From CAZSNH01 sp052388455 (GTDB taxonomy: Bacteria; Pseudomonadota; Alphaproteobacteria; Rhizobiales; Hyphomicrobiaceae), in NCBI GenBank assembly GCA_052388455.1, contig JBQTIA010000045.1:1-24734 (forward strand): a stretch of DNA of 24,734 bases, given 5' to 3'. Positions 1 through 8,160 of this stretch are shown here, one piece after another. A program made the position numbers and the translations under genes. The first letter of the stretch is position 1. Every line of letters starts with the position of its first letter. The notes under the pieces are model-generated. The model was given only the letters and a program-made list of their open reading frames with translations. It ran no database searches and was not told the origin of the DNA.

Positions 1-1
1 C

Positions 2-97
2 CGCCTCGCCGCCTGGCTGAGGCAGCTTTGGTGTGCCTTGCTCCTGGTCATGATTGCGACGCGACCAGCCGCGGCGATGCGCCTGCAGACCGCCTAA
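2..97 (+). CDS. Possible C-terminal end of an unidentified protein (partial)
   Basis: A reading frame is open from the left edge to a TAA at 95-97, giving about 31 residues with a hydrophobic stretch (LWCALLLVMIA) followed by a short Ala-rich tail. Most third codon positions are G or C, as in the real genes of the window. A strong hairpin followed by TTTT lies 37 bases downstream on the same strand, which is where a plus-strand gene ending here would terminate. No family is recognisable from so short a piece. It could equally be a chance open frame; the main support is the terminator and the convergent layout with the RTX protease gene. Confidence 0.3.
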   Translation, partial: RLAAWLRQLWCALLLVMIATRPAAAMRLQTA

Positions 98-133
98 CTA
101 ACAACGCCGTTCTTCACGGACGACGAGTTCAAC

Positions 134-168
134 AAGGCCGGCACCGCTTCTGGCGGTGCCGGCCTTTT
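134..168. terminator. Bidirectional rho-independent terminator
   Basis: A perfect 14-bp inverted repeat (134-147 and 153-166) encloses a 5-base loop (TTCTG). The plus strand continues into TTTT at 165-168. On the minus strand the hairpin lies about 30 bases past the stop of the RTX protease gene and is followed by TTGTTG. It therefore suits termination of that gene and of any plus-strand gene ending at 97. Confidence 0.8.
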
Positions 169-197
169 GCGTGGTGCTGCGGCGGCTCGCCTGCTGC

Positions 198-3100
198 TCA
201 GAGAACGAAGTCGCCGGCAGAGACGAGAGAGGCGTCGAGCCCCTGCAGCACGATGGTCTGGCCGGCGAAGGAGACTTCCGCGCCGGTCGCGCCGTTGACG
301 ATGGAAAGCTGGTTGAAGGTGTCGAGCCCGGTAATTTCCGTCATCCAGATGCGATCCTGCCCAGCCTCGAAATCGCGGATGATGTCGCGGCCGAAACCGT
401 CGGAGAACGTGAAGCTGTCACCACCGCCGCCGCCGGTCAGGTCGTCGTTGCCAGCTCCGCCGGTGAGATAGTCGACGCTGGAGCCGCCGCGGAGCACGTC
501 GTTGCCGCTGCCGCCGAGAAGGCTGGAGCTGGCGACGGCGCTGCCGATCAGCGTATCGTCCCCGCCGAGGCCGTTGAGTTCGACGCCGACGGTCGAGGAC
601 ATGCCGTCGAACCGGTCGCTTCCGTTGCCGCCAAAGGCCGCTTCCACGCGGATGGCCGCCAGGTCGAGCGTCAGTCCCAGCGAGCCGCGGCTCTCGTCCA
701 CGTAGAGCTGATCATAGCCGGCGCCGCCATTGACGATGTCGAGGGCATCGACATAGAGCACGTCGTCGCCGTCGCCGCCGAGGAGCCGGTCCGCACCGGC
801 GCCACCGTCGAGGATGTCGTCGCCGCCGTTGCCAAAGAGGCGATCGTTTCCGGCTTGTCCGTAGAGTTCCTCGGCCGCCGCGGCACCGGACCGCGTGTCG
901 TGGCCGTTGGTGCCGGAGATCACTGCCCGCACGAGCCCGGCGTCGACGGTCTGGTCGGCAAACTGCAGACGCTCGGCCGAGATGATCCAGTCCGTTTCGC
1001 CGGTGGACGTGTGGACGACCGCCGTCCAGCCCGCGTAGCCGCTGTCGTGCTCGGCATACACCGAGTAGTCGGTGCGATTGCCGGCGAACACGACCGTATC
1101 CGTGCCCTGGCCACCGCCGATCCAGTCGATGCCGGCCCCGGCGATGAGCCGGTCGTCGCCCCCGCCGCCGTACATCTGGCGTGACGTGTCCCCGAGGCTC
1201 TCGGCCCCCGAGGCATCGAGAACGTCGCTGCCGGCATTGCCATGCACCATCTCGACTCCGCTGCCGGCGAGCGCGAAGCGGAAGCCGCCGGACGCCGTCG
1301 TCGCGTCGGCGAGGACGATGTCGTAGCCGGCGCCGCCGATGAGGGCGAGATCCTGCGCGTCGGCCTTGAGGATGTCGTCGCCATTTCCGCCGTCCAGACG
1401 GTCGGAGCCGAGGCCGCCGGTCAGCACATCGTTGCCGGCCCGGCCGCGAAGCGTATCGTTGCCGCCGCCGCCGGAAAGTGCGTTGCTGCCGGAATTTCCG
1501 TCGAGCACGTTGTTGCGCCCGTTGCCGGTGCCGGCAACGTCGGACGCGCCCGTCAGTTCGAGGCGTTCGACGTTGCCTGCGAGCGTGAACCGGACAGAGG
1601 AGCGGACCGTGTCGGCGCCGCCAGCCGCCGCCTCGATCACGACGTCACCCACATCGTCGACGATGTAAATGTCATTGCCGCCACCGCCCGACATCACGTC
1701 GGCACCGGCGAGGCCGTCGAGAATGTTGGCCGCGATGTTGCCCGTCAGCCGGTTGCTTTCGGCGTTGCCGGTCAGCTTGCCGCCGACTGTGCCGGTCATG
1801 ATGATATTTTCGACATTGGTGACGCTGCCGATCTCGACCGAGGTCTGGATGGTGTCGATGCCCTCGCCGGCGTCCTCGACGATCGTATCGCCGACATGAT
1901 CGACGACGTAGGTGTCGTTGCCGGTGCCGCCGATCAGCCTGTCCGCGCCGCCGCGGCCGTCGAGGGTGTCGTCGCCGCGGTTGCCGCTCAGCGTGTTGGC
2001 GACGAAATTGCCGGAGATGACGTCGCTGCCGTCGCCGCCGATGACGTTCTCGATCATGAACTGCGCCGGATCGACCTCGGGGCTGAAACCGTAGCCGAAG
2101 CCACCCTCGCGGCCGTCGATCCGGTAGGTGCCACCTTCGAGGCTGATGATGCTGTCGGATGAAACGGCAGCGGCGTTGAAGGTGTCGATGCCGCCGTCGT
2201 CGTCGAGCGGCTCGTAGCCGTGAGTGCCGTCATTCAGCTCGGCGAACTCGTCGGTGTAGATATAGACGTCGTTGGTGGTGTCGGCGGACCCGTACAGCCG
2301 GAGCGTCGATTCCGTGACCGAGCCGGTGCCGCCCTGGAAGATGTCGCGGATGGTCAGCGTCCAGGTGCCGGCGCTCAGCTCACCGCGGAAGGCGTTGCTG
2401 GTGAACGTCCAGTCGTCCAGCGTCACCGTCGGCTGCGAGGGATCGTAGCGGCTCGTGAGCATGGCCAGCGTGCTCGACGTGCCGTCCGGCGAGGTGATGA
2501 AGATGTGGAGATCGTCGGCGGCGGCGTGTTCGATGCCGAGTTCCAGCTCGAGCCGCTCGATCGTGATGTCCTCGCCGATTGTGAACGACAGGGTCATCCC
2601 CTGCCAGTCGTGATCGGGGATGCCGAGCGAAAACGTTCCGTTCTGCGGTGGCGTCAGGATGGTCGAGGAGACGACGGCCTCGTTGGCGGAGGTCGAAACG
2701 TCGCCCCACGATTCGGCCAGCCGGACCGCGGCGTGCGCGTCGACCAGGCCGAAGCCGTAGTCGTTGGAGTAATGCAGGCCGCCGCCGTTCCAGTTGTCGG
2801 CGCCATTGAAGGTCCAGGCATACTGCTCGTGCCCCGTGGCGCTTCCTCCGACGGCGGAGCCGACGTGGCGCGCGGAATAGGCGAGAATGTCCTGCACGTC
2901 GCGCCAGCCGAGGTTCGGATTGGCCTCCAGCATCAGGGCGACGATGCCGGACACCATCGGCGCCGCGAACGACGTGCCGATCATGTCGCTGCTCGCGTCT
3001 CCGAGCGGCGCGCCGTCGTCACCTCCGAAGGACGAGACGAGAAGATGGGCGCCGGGTGTGGAGTAGCTGGCAACGCTGCCGTCCTCCTGCACCCCGCCGA

Positions 3101-3749
3101 CGGCGACGACGAAGCGGCTGTTGGCGAAATTGTGCGCGTTGCCGTCGTCGCCCTTCTCGCGGCTGTTGCCGCCCGAGCGGACCATGATCGTGCCGAGGCC
3201 GCCGCGACCGGTGTCCACCGCGTTCTCCATGCCGGCGAAGAAGCTCGCGGTCGAAGGATCGAGACGATCGTCGTGGTCCTTGTAGCTGCCGGTGAATCCC
3301 CAGCTGTGGTTGACGACGTCGAAGCGGTGCTGCTCGCCCATGAGAGCGTTTTGCTCGGAGTCGGGAATGTCGGTGAGGATGTTGACACCGACGAGTGTCG
3401 ACCCGTGGGCGACCCCGAGGAAGCCTTCGCCGTTGTTCTCGCCCGCGATGATCAGGGAGACCTGCGTGCCGTGGCCGTCGTCTGTGTTGAAGTCGAAGAC
3501 GACGTTGCCGGGAATTTCCAGGCTCGCATCGTAGTTGCCGTCGAGATCGGGGAAGACACCCCACACGCCACCGTCGTAGACCGCGACCTTGACGCCGTCG
3601 CCGGTGTACTCCTGCCAAAGCTCGAGGATGTTGAGGTCCAGCCCGCCGCGCGTGTTGTGCAGATACCAGAACACATTCGAATTGGGATCGGTCAGCGGAT
3701 CGACCGGATCGAAGTACATGTTGTGCTGCTCGTAAACGGGCGATGCCAT
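198..3749 (-). CDS. Secreted kexin-like S8 subtilase with P domain and RTX repeats
   Basis: Predicted calcium-dependent secreted serine protease of 1183 residues. The start is the ATG at 3749, preceded by an AAGAGGA ribosome site; the frame remains open further upstream but without such a site. Residues 50-345 form the subtilisin fold: Asp59 (VAVYDGG), His93 (DGHGT), oxyanion Asn195 (SGGNS) and Ser260 (GTSFAAP). Residues about 370-487 are a proprotein-convertase P domain. From about 570 to 1120 come blocks of GGxGxDxLx calcium-binding nonapeptides. The protein ends in DFVL, an acidic residue followed by hydrophobic ones, typical of type I secretion substrates. There is no signal peptide and no obvious inhibitory propeptide, since the catalytic domain begins about residue 50. 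No ABC/HlyD/TolC exporter genes lie in the window. The gap of 157 bases upstream should hold its own promoter, but no clear one was seen. Family assignment is secure; the physiological substrate is unknown. Confidence 0.93.
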   Translation of the reverse strand: MASPVYEQHNMYFDPVDPLTDPNSNVFWYLHNTRGGLDLNILELWQEYTGDGVKVAVYDGGVWGVFPDLDGNYDASLEIPGNVVFDFNTDDGHGTQVSLIIAGENNGEGFLGVAHGSTLVGVNILTDIPDSEQNALMGEQHRFDVVNHSWGFTGSYKDHDDRLDPSTASFFAGMENAVDTGRGGLGTIMVRSGGNSREKGDDGNAHNFANSRFVVAVGGVQEDGSVASYSTPGAHLLVSSFGGDDGAPLGDASSDMIGTSFAAPMVSGIVALMLEANPNLGWRDVQDILAYSARHVGSAVGGSATGHEQYAWTFNGADNWNGGGLHYSNDYGFGLVDAHAAVRLAESWGDVSTSANEAVVSSTILTPPQNGTFSLGIPDHDWQGMTLSFTIGEDITIERLELELGIEHAAADDLHIFITSPDGTSSTLAMLTSRYDPSQPTVTLDDWTFTSNAFRGELSAGTWTLTIRDIFQGGTGSVTESTLRLYGSADTTNDVYIYTDEFAELNDGTHGYEPLDDDGGIDTFNAAAVSSDSIISLEGGTYRIDGREGGFGYGFSPEVDPAQFMIENVIGGDGSDVISGNFVANTLSGNRGDDTLDGRGGADRLIGGTGNDTYVVDHVGDTIVEDAGEGIDTIQTSVEIGSVTNVENIIMTGTVGGKLTGNAESNRLTGNIAANILDGLAGADVMSGGGGNDIYIVDDVGDVVIEAAAGGADTVRSSVRFTLAGNVERLELTGASDVAGTGNGRNNVLDGNSGSNALSGGGGNDTLRGRAGNDVLTGGLGSDRLDGGNGDDILKADAQDLALIGGAGYDIVLADATTASGGFRFALAGSGVEMVHGNAGSDVLDASGAESLGDTSRQMYGGGGDDRLIAGAGIDWIGGGQGTDTVVFAGNRTDYSVYAEHDSGYAGWTAVVHTSTGETDWIISAERLQFADQTVDAGLVRAVISGTNGHDTRSGAAAAEELYGQAGNDRLFGNGGDDILDGGAGADRLLGGDGDDVLYVDALDIVNGGAGYDQLYVDESRGSLGLTLDLAAIRVEAAFGGNGSDRFDGMSSTVGVELNGLGGDDTLIGSAVASSSLLGGSGNDVLRGGSSVDYLTGGAGNDDLTGGGGGDSFTFSDGFGRDIIRDFEAGQDRIWMTEITGLDTFNQLSIVNGATGAEVSFAGQTIVLQGLDASLVSAGDFVL

Positions 3750-3906
3750 AGCTGCAATCCTCTTGAAAAATGGGTCTTTGGTATCGGGCAGGCGTGTTGA
3801 ACCATCGGCGCGACACTGCGTGTTCCGCCGAGGCCGGACCTGTTCCGCACGTGACACGATGGAAATTCTCGCCGGGGCTCGCGGGAGCGTGCCGGCGGAC
3901 GCTGGC

Positions 3907-4899
3907 TCAACTCTCGAGCAGCAGCCTCGCCGCAGCGTCCGGCGTCAGCGTGCCGGCGAGCACCTGGTCGGCCAGCGCTTCGAGGCCGCGCGCCTCGCCC
4001 TCTCGCACCCGCGCGGCGACGATGTCGGCGGCGGCGCGCGCGATGAGATAGCGGGCCCTGCGGCGGCGGCGGAGCACCGCGCCCTGTGCCTCGACCTCGC
4101 GGCCGATGCCGTCGATCGTCTCCACCAGCACGGCAACGCCTTCGCCGGTCGTCGCTGTGGTCTTCAGCACCGGCACCTTGGCTTTCAGTGTGGCGCGGAT
4201 CGAGAGGGCACCCATGAGCTGCTGCAGCGTCTGCTCGGCGCCGGGCCGGTCCGCCTTGTTGACGACGAGCACGTCGGCGATCTCGAGCAGTCCGGATTTC
4301 ATGGCCTGGATGTCGTCGCCGAGGCCGGGTGCGGAAATGACGACGCGAATGTCGGCCACCTCCGCCACGTCGATCTCGCTCTGCCCGGTGCCGACGGTTT
4401 CCAGCAGGATCACGTCGAAGCCAGCGGCGTCGAGCGCATCGATGATGCGCACCGCCGCCGGCGAGAGGCCGCCGAGATAGCCGCGGCTGGCGAGGCTGCG
4501 GACGAAGACGCCGTTGTCGTCGAGGGCGGCGGTCATGCGGATGCGGTCACCGAGGATGGCGCCGCCCGAGATGGGGCTCGATGGATCGACGGCGATGACG
4601 CCGACGGTGCGGCCCGCGCCCCGCACGTGCGCGATCACCGCGTTGACCAGCGTCGACTTGCCGGCACCCGGCGGCCCGGTGAAGCCGATGACCAGCGCGC
4701 GGCCGAGATGCGGCTGCAGCGCCTGAAGCAGCGCGGGCGCGGCGGGGGAAAGCCGCTCCAGTTCGGTGATGGCCGCCGAGATGGCGCGCCGATCCCCGGC
4801 CTGCAGTCCGCGCACGATTTCACCGACCGCGAAGCTCTTCGCTCCGGATCGAATGGACGGGAAAGCGGGCGTCTCACGCGCCGAGGACGGGTCTGTCAT
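3907..4899 (-). CDS. meaB: MeaB/ArgK-type G3E GTPase, methylmalonyl-CoA mutase chaperone
   Basis: Cytoplasmic GTPase that, in characterised members, protects and reloads adenosylcobalamin-dependent methylmalonyl-CoA mutase. The protein is 330 residues from the ATG at 4899, close to the family's usual 320-340; an upstream TTG at 4935 is possible but gives an atypical Arg/Cys-rich extension. Visible motifs are the P loop GPPGAGKST (75-83), the VDPSSP switch region (105-110), ETVG (167-170) and the guanine-specificity motif NKAD (214-217). The C-terminal 100 residues are Ala/Arg-rich and helical, as in the family's dimerisation arm. Older annotations call such proteins LAO/AO transport ATPases. 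No mutase gene lies nearby, so the partner must be elsewhere. The family is certain; the specific mutase partner (methylmalonyl, ethylmalonyl or another acyl-CoA mutase) is inference. Confidence 0.93.
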   Translation of the reverse strand: MTDPSSARETPAFPSIRSGAKSFAVGEIVRGLQAGDRRAISAAITELERLSPAAPALLQALQPHLGRALVIGFTGPPGAGKSTLVNAVIAHVRGAGRTVGVIAVDPSSPISGGAILGDRIRMTAALDDNGVFVRSLASRGYLGGLSPAAVRIIDALDAAGFDVILLETVGTGQSEIDVAEVADIRVVISAPGLGDDIQAMKSGLLEIADVLVVNKADRPGAEQTLQQLMGALSIRATLKAKVPVLKTTATTGEGVAVLVETIDGIGREVEAQGAVLRRRRRARYLIARAAADIVAARVREGEARGLEALADQVLAGTLTPDAAARLLLES

Positions 4900-4928
4900 C
4901 CGCTGGCAGATACGCGGAACGAGACACC

Positions 4929-4960
4929 GCCGCAACTCGACGCGAAAATCGGGTTGCGGC
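4929..4960 (-). terminator. Possible hairpin terminator after the DUF6600-like gene
   Basis: A perfect 8-bp inverted repeat (GCCGCAAC at 4929-4936 and GTTGCGGC at 4953-4960) surrounds a 16-base loop. It lies 56 bases beyond the stop of the DUF6600-like gene and just upstream of meaB. No clear T-run follows, so termination is uncertain. Confidence 0.3.
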
Positions 4961-5015
4961 TGTCGTGGACCAATCGGCGTCGGCGAGGTGAAAACCGGCC
5001 GACGTCAAGCCAGGG

Positions 5016-6842
5016 TCAGCGGTTGCGAGCTGGACGCTCGCCGCCTTCGGCCGAGGCGTCGCGCCAGCGGTTGCGGCCTTGTCCGCCGGGCCGTGCGGCA
5101 CCTCGGTCGCCTGCCGCGGGTGGCTCGGCATCTGCCGGCCGGCCCCGCCGTCTTTCCCCGCGCGGGGCGGCATCGGCAGGAGGTGTGGCCGAGCCCTCGA
5201 CGGGTGCGTCGGCCGGCGGCCCACGGCGCCCGCGCTGTCGGCGCTCCGTCGGCGGGGTATCGGCGGTGGCGCCATCGGCGCCATCACCCGCCTCGACCGG
5301 CCGGTCGCGGCGGCGGTTGGGGCGATCCGCATCACGCCGCGGGCGCTCGCGTGGCGGCGCGGCATCGGCCGGCGGAGGCGTCTCGGCGGCGGCCGGTGGC
5401 GCTTCGTTGGCACGATCCCGGCGGTTGCGGCGCGGACGGTCAGCATCGGTCGCGGGCGGATTTCCGTCCGCCGCGCCGGGCGCGGTCCAGCCGGGGCGGT
5501 TGCGTCCCCGCGGACGCTCCTCGGGCGGCAGTTCAGCCGTGGGCGGCGCAACAACAGGTGGCTGCGGCTGACGACCGTAAGTCAGCGGCGGCCGGCCTGC
5601 ATTTGGCCCTGCATTCGGCAAAGTGTACGGTGTTGTGATGACCGGGGGAGTGGGTGCCGCAGCCGGACTGCGGTCCGCTCGGTCGCGCGGACGGTCGCCA
5701 TTTCGGCGCGGACCTGTCGGTTCGCCACCGCCGCCGGTCGCGGTGTCGCCGCGGTCTCGGTCACGCCCGCGCCCGTTTTGATCTCCGTCGCGGATTCGGT
5801 CTCGATCCGGGCCGCGGTCGGCGTCGCGACTCCAGGTCCGATTGGGCCGGCGGCTGTCCGGACGGCGGTCGACGTCTCGCCACTGGCCCGGCTGCCAGCG
5901 GCGCGGGGCGGCTCCACGGTTGATGTGAGTGTGATAATGCACGTGACGGCTGAAATTCGGTCGCCAGACGCGGATCACGTCTCCGGCCCGTCGATCGGGA
6001 CCGCGCGTGTATCGGCTTTCGCTCGCGAACACGCGGACATTCGTGATCGGCCGGCCGAGGTGGCGATCGAAGAAGTTCACCGAGATGCCGAAATTGACGA
6101 TCGAGCTTCCGCGCGTCTGATACCGGGTCACCGTCCGTGTGCGGTAGACGATGGTCGTGACCCGCTCGCGCGGTGCGCAATAGCGATAGACGTTGGGCGT
6201 CGCGATGTAGCGCGGCTCGACGAACGACCAGTAGGCGGCGAAGCTCGGACGCGAGAAGCGCTCCTCGTCGTAGTCGATGCCGCGACCGTCGCGCCAGACG
6301 GCGTCCGGGGGCAGCGGCGCCCAGCCGATCTGCTCGTCGCTCTGGCGCCAAGCGACCCACGCCGGTCCCCATCGCGTGCCGGGAACCCACAGCCAACCGT
6401 CGCGATCGTCGAGCACCCAGCGGCCGTAGTGGTAAGTGGCCCAGCCCCAACGCTCGTCGGAAACCCAGTACCAGCCGTAGTCGTCGGTGTGGACCCAGTG
6501 CCCTCGCGTGTACGGCCGCCAGTCACGCTCGACGCGGCTCGGGGTCCATACGTAACCGTGCTCGCGGTGGTTGATCCAGCGGCCGTCGTCGGCCAGCTCG
6601 TCGTGGAAGAAGGAGACGTCCGGCGCGTCCTCTCCGTCGTCGAGGGAGCGGTCGTCATCCGACCGGTTGCCGGCGCCATAGTCGGCGTCGTCGCGGTAAT
6701 CGTCGTCGCGGTAGCCATCGTCACGATAGCCTTGCGCGAAGTCCTGGGCCTGGGCCGTGCCGGCAGCGGTGGCTCCGAACGAGACCAGCAGCGCCAATCC
6801 CGCCCACTTGAGCGACGTGTTCGAATTTCCCGACGTGGACAT
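5016..6842 (-). CDS. Secreted Trp/Tyr-rich DUF6600-like protein with disordered tail
   Basis: Exported protein of 608 residues and unknown function. The ATG at 6842 follows a GGAGGAAACGGGCA ribosome site; an upstream start would displace the signal peptide. Residues 1-32 are a signal peptide, cleaved about AQA|QD. Residues 35-70 are Asp/Arg/Tyr-rich. Residues about 78-305 carry repeated aromatic motifs (HGYVWTP, RGHWVHTDDYGWYWVS, RWGWATYHYGRWV, GWLWVPGTRWGPAWVAWR, IGWAPLPPDA), the pattern I associate with DUF6600 proteins. The remaining 300 residues are Pro/Arg/Asp/Ala-rich and almost certainly disordered and basic. The location is periplasmic or surface. The aromatic repeats and the basic tail could bind wall polymers or polysaccharide, but that is a guess. 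It is flanked by the M48 peptidase and meaB genes on the same strand, with gaps above 100 bases, so an operon is not implied. Confidence 0.85.
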   Translation of the reverse strand: MSTSGNSNTSLKWAGLALLVSFGATAAGTAQAQDFAQGYRDDGYRDDDYRDDADYGAGNRSDDDRSLDDGEDAPDVSFFHDELADDGRWINHREHGYVWTPSRVERDWRPYTRGHWVHTDDYGWYWVSDERWGWATYHYGRWVLDDRDGWLWVPGTRWGPAWVAWRQSDEQIGWAPLPPDAVWRDGRGIDYDEERFSRPSFAAYWSFVEPRYIATPNVYRYCAPRERVTTIVYRTRTVTRYQTRGSSIVNFGISVNFFDRHLGRPITNVRVFASESRYTRGPDRRAGDVIRVWRPNFSRHVHYHTHINRGAAPRRWQPGQWRDVDRRPDSRRPNRTWSRDADRGPDRDRIRDGDQNGRGRDRDRGDTATGGGGEPTGPRRNGDRPRDRADRSPAAAPTPPVITTPYTLPNAGPNAGRPPLTYGRQPQPPVVAPPTAELPPEERPRGRNRPGWTAPGAADGNPPATDADRPRRNRRDRANEAPPAAAETPPPADAAPPRERPRRDADRPNRRRDRPVEAGDGADGATADTPPTERRQRGRRGPPADAPVEGSATPPADAAPRGERRRGRPADAEPPAAGDRGAARPGGQGRNRWRDASAEGGERPARNR

Positions 6843-7015
6843 TGCCCGTTTCCTCCGGCTGATCGCGGATCGCAAACCACCTGCGCGCGCGACGAAGCAC
6901 TTCGACCCCGCGCCTCAATGCGTTGTGTGGCCTGAACCCCAGGTGAACGCCCATATCTGGGCCGAATTTGGCTTTCTCGAAGGCTCGGGCGAGAAAAGCG
7001 GGTTTCAGTCTGCGG

Positions 7016-7990
7016 TCAGAACCACAGCCCCGGCCAGCGGTAGCGGGGCCGCATCTCGATCGGACCGAAGCCGACGAGCGAGACCATCGGCTGCTCGACG
7101 ATGACGATCGGGTCGAGCTTGCTGCGCGTGCCCAGCGACAGGAGACGCGAAACGCGCTCTTCTGTCGTCGGATGCGTCCGCAGCAGCGAGGGCTGCGGAA
7201 CGCGACGGGCCGGGACGGGGAACATCAGGTCTTCCCAGATGTGTCCGGTGTAGGTGTCGAGCCGGCGCAGGGCGGCGGCGAGGCCCAGGGGATCGCCGGT
7301 CAGCCCCACGGCCTCCAGGTCGGCATCGAACTCACGCGCGCGGGACAATGCGAGCTGCAGCAGGCTCGACAGGGCCGGAGCGAGATACAGCAGCAGGACC
7401 GTCCACCACGACACGAGCTGGTCGTTCTGCAGCGCCAGCAGCACGTTGATCAGCGTCAGCGCCAGCGCGACATACGACAGGAGCTGGAGCACGCGCGTCA
7501 CCAGATCCGCGAATCCCATGATGTGCAGATCGTTGTTGCGGATGTGACTCATCTCGTGCGCCAGCACACCCGCGATCTCGCGCAGCGACAGCCGGCGCAT
7601 CAGCCCCTCGGTGATGGCGATGGCCGCCCGGTCCGGCGTGCCGGCGGCGAAGGCGTTCAGAGTCATGCTCGGCACGATGTAGAGCTGCGGCCGGTTGGGC
7701 AGCTCGGCGCGGAAGGCCAGCACGTCGACGAGGCTCGAAAGCTGGGAGTTGTTGCCTGCTGCCACCAGCCGGGCGCGGTAGAGCCGCATCATGGTCTCCG
7801 GCGGCACGTTGGGGGCGAGCGTGTAGAGCGTCGCCAGTGCGACCAGCGTCAGCACCGGTCCGACCAGCCCCCACACGAGGTAAGTAGCGATGGCGAGAAC
7901 GGCCCCGATGCCCGCGAGCAGGATGGCCGATTGCGCTGCGTTGCGTCGCCGGTGGCTCCGCCGGGTGTCGGGATCGAGAAAGGGGCTCAC
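7016..7990 (-). CDS. M48 family membrane zinc metallopeptidase (HtpX-like)
   Basis: Membrane-bound zinc protease related to HtpX, a quality-control endopeptidase for damaged membrane proteins. The product is 324 residues from the GTG at 7990, which has GGAG 10 bases upstream; a longer form from a TTG at 8053 is possible. Two hydrophobic segments (about 21-59) precede the active site. The zinc motif HEMSH is at 145-149, with the third ligand likely in REFDAD (about Glu220). Two more membrane segments lie at about 165-187 and 194-214, as in HtpX. The C-terminal region includes THPTTEERVSRL, typical of the family. Its length is close to HtpX (about 290), with a C-terminal extension of about 40 residues. 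It may be a paralogue rather than the organism's main HtpX, so no symbol is assigned. Confidence 0.88.
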   Translation of the reverse strand: MSPFLDPDTRRSHRRRNAAQSAILLAGIGAVLAIATYLVWGLVGPVLTLVALATLYTLAPNVPPETMMRLYRARLVAAGNNSQLSSLVDVLAFRAELPNRPQLYIVPSMTLNAFAAGTPDRAAIAITEGLMRRLSLREIAGVLAHEMSHIRNNDLHIMGFADLVTRVLQLLSYVALALTLINVLLALQNDQLVSWWTVLLLYLAPALSSLLQLALSRAREFDADLEAVGLTGDPLGLAAALRRLDTYTGHIWEDLMFPVPARRVPQPSLLRTHPTTEERVSRLLSLGTRSKLDPIVIVEQPMVSLVGFGPIEMRPRYRWPGLWF

Positions 7991-8160
7991 GCCTTTTGGT
8001 CTCCGCCTCCAGTCAACGCCGCATAGCACGAGTCTGCCGACAAAGTGGGCCAAGATGTGAAGCGGTCCGACGATGTCCGCGGCAATCTCGGTGCATCTGC
8101 TGCGCCGATGACACGCACGGGCTGCAAGACCTCGATTCCCGTATCATCCGAATTACCGAA

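Noticed and set aside
400..2050. Regularly spaced DNA repeats suggestive of an array
   Set aside because: They are codons of the GGxGxD nonapeptides in the RTX tail, not a CRISPR array or satellite repeat; spacing is 27 bases and sequence varies at third positions.
2220..3800. A 526-residue plus-strand open frame opposite the subtilase catalytic domain
   Set aside because: Low-complexity Val/Ala/Arg/Asp product with no motif; the opposite strand encodes a full S8 catalytic triad.
5079..6935. A 618-residue plus-strand open frame opposite the DUF6600-like gene
   Set aside because: Val/Ala/Arg-rich antisense shadow. The minus-strand frame has a signal peptide, a good ribosome site and structured aromatic motifs.
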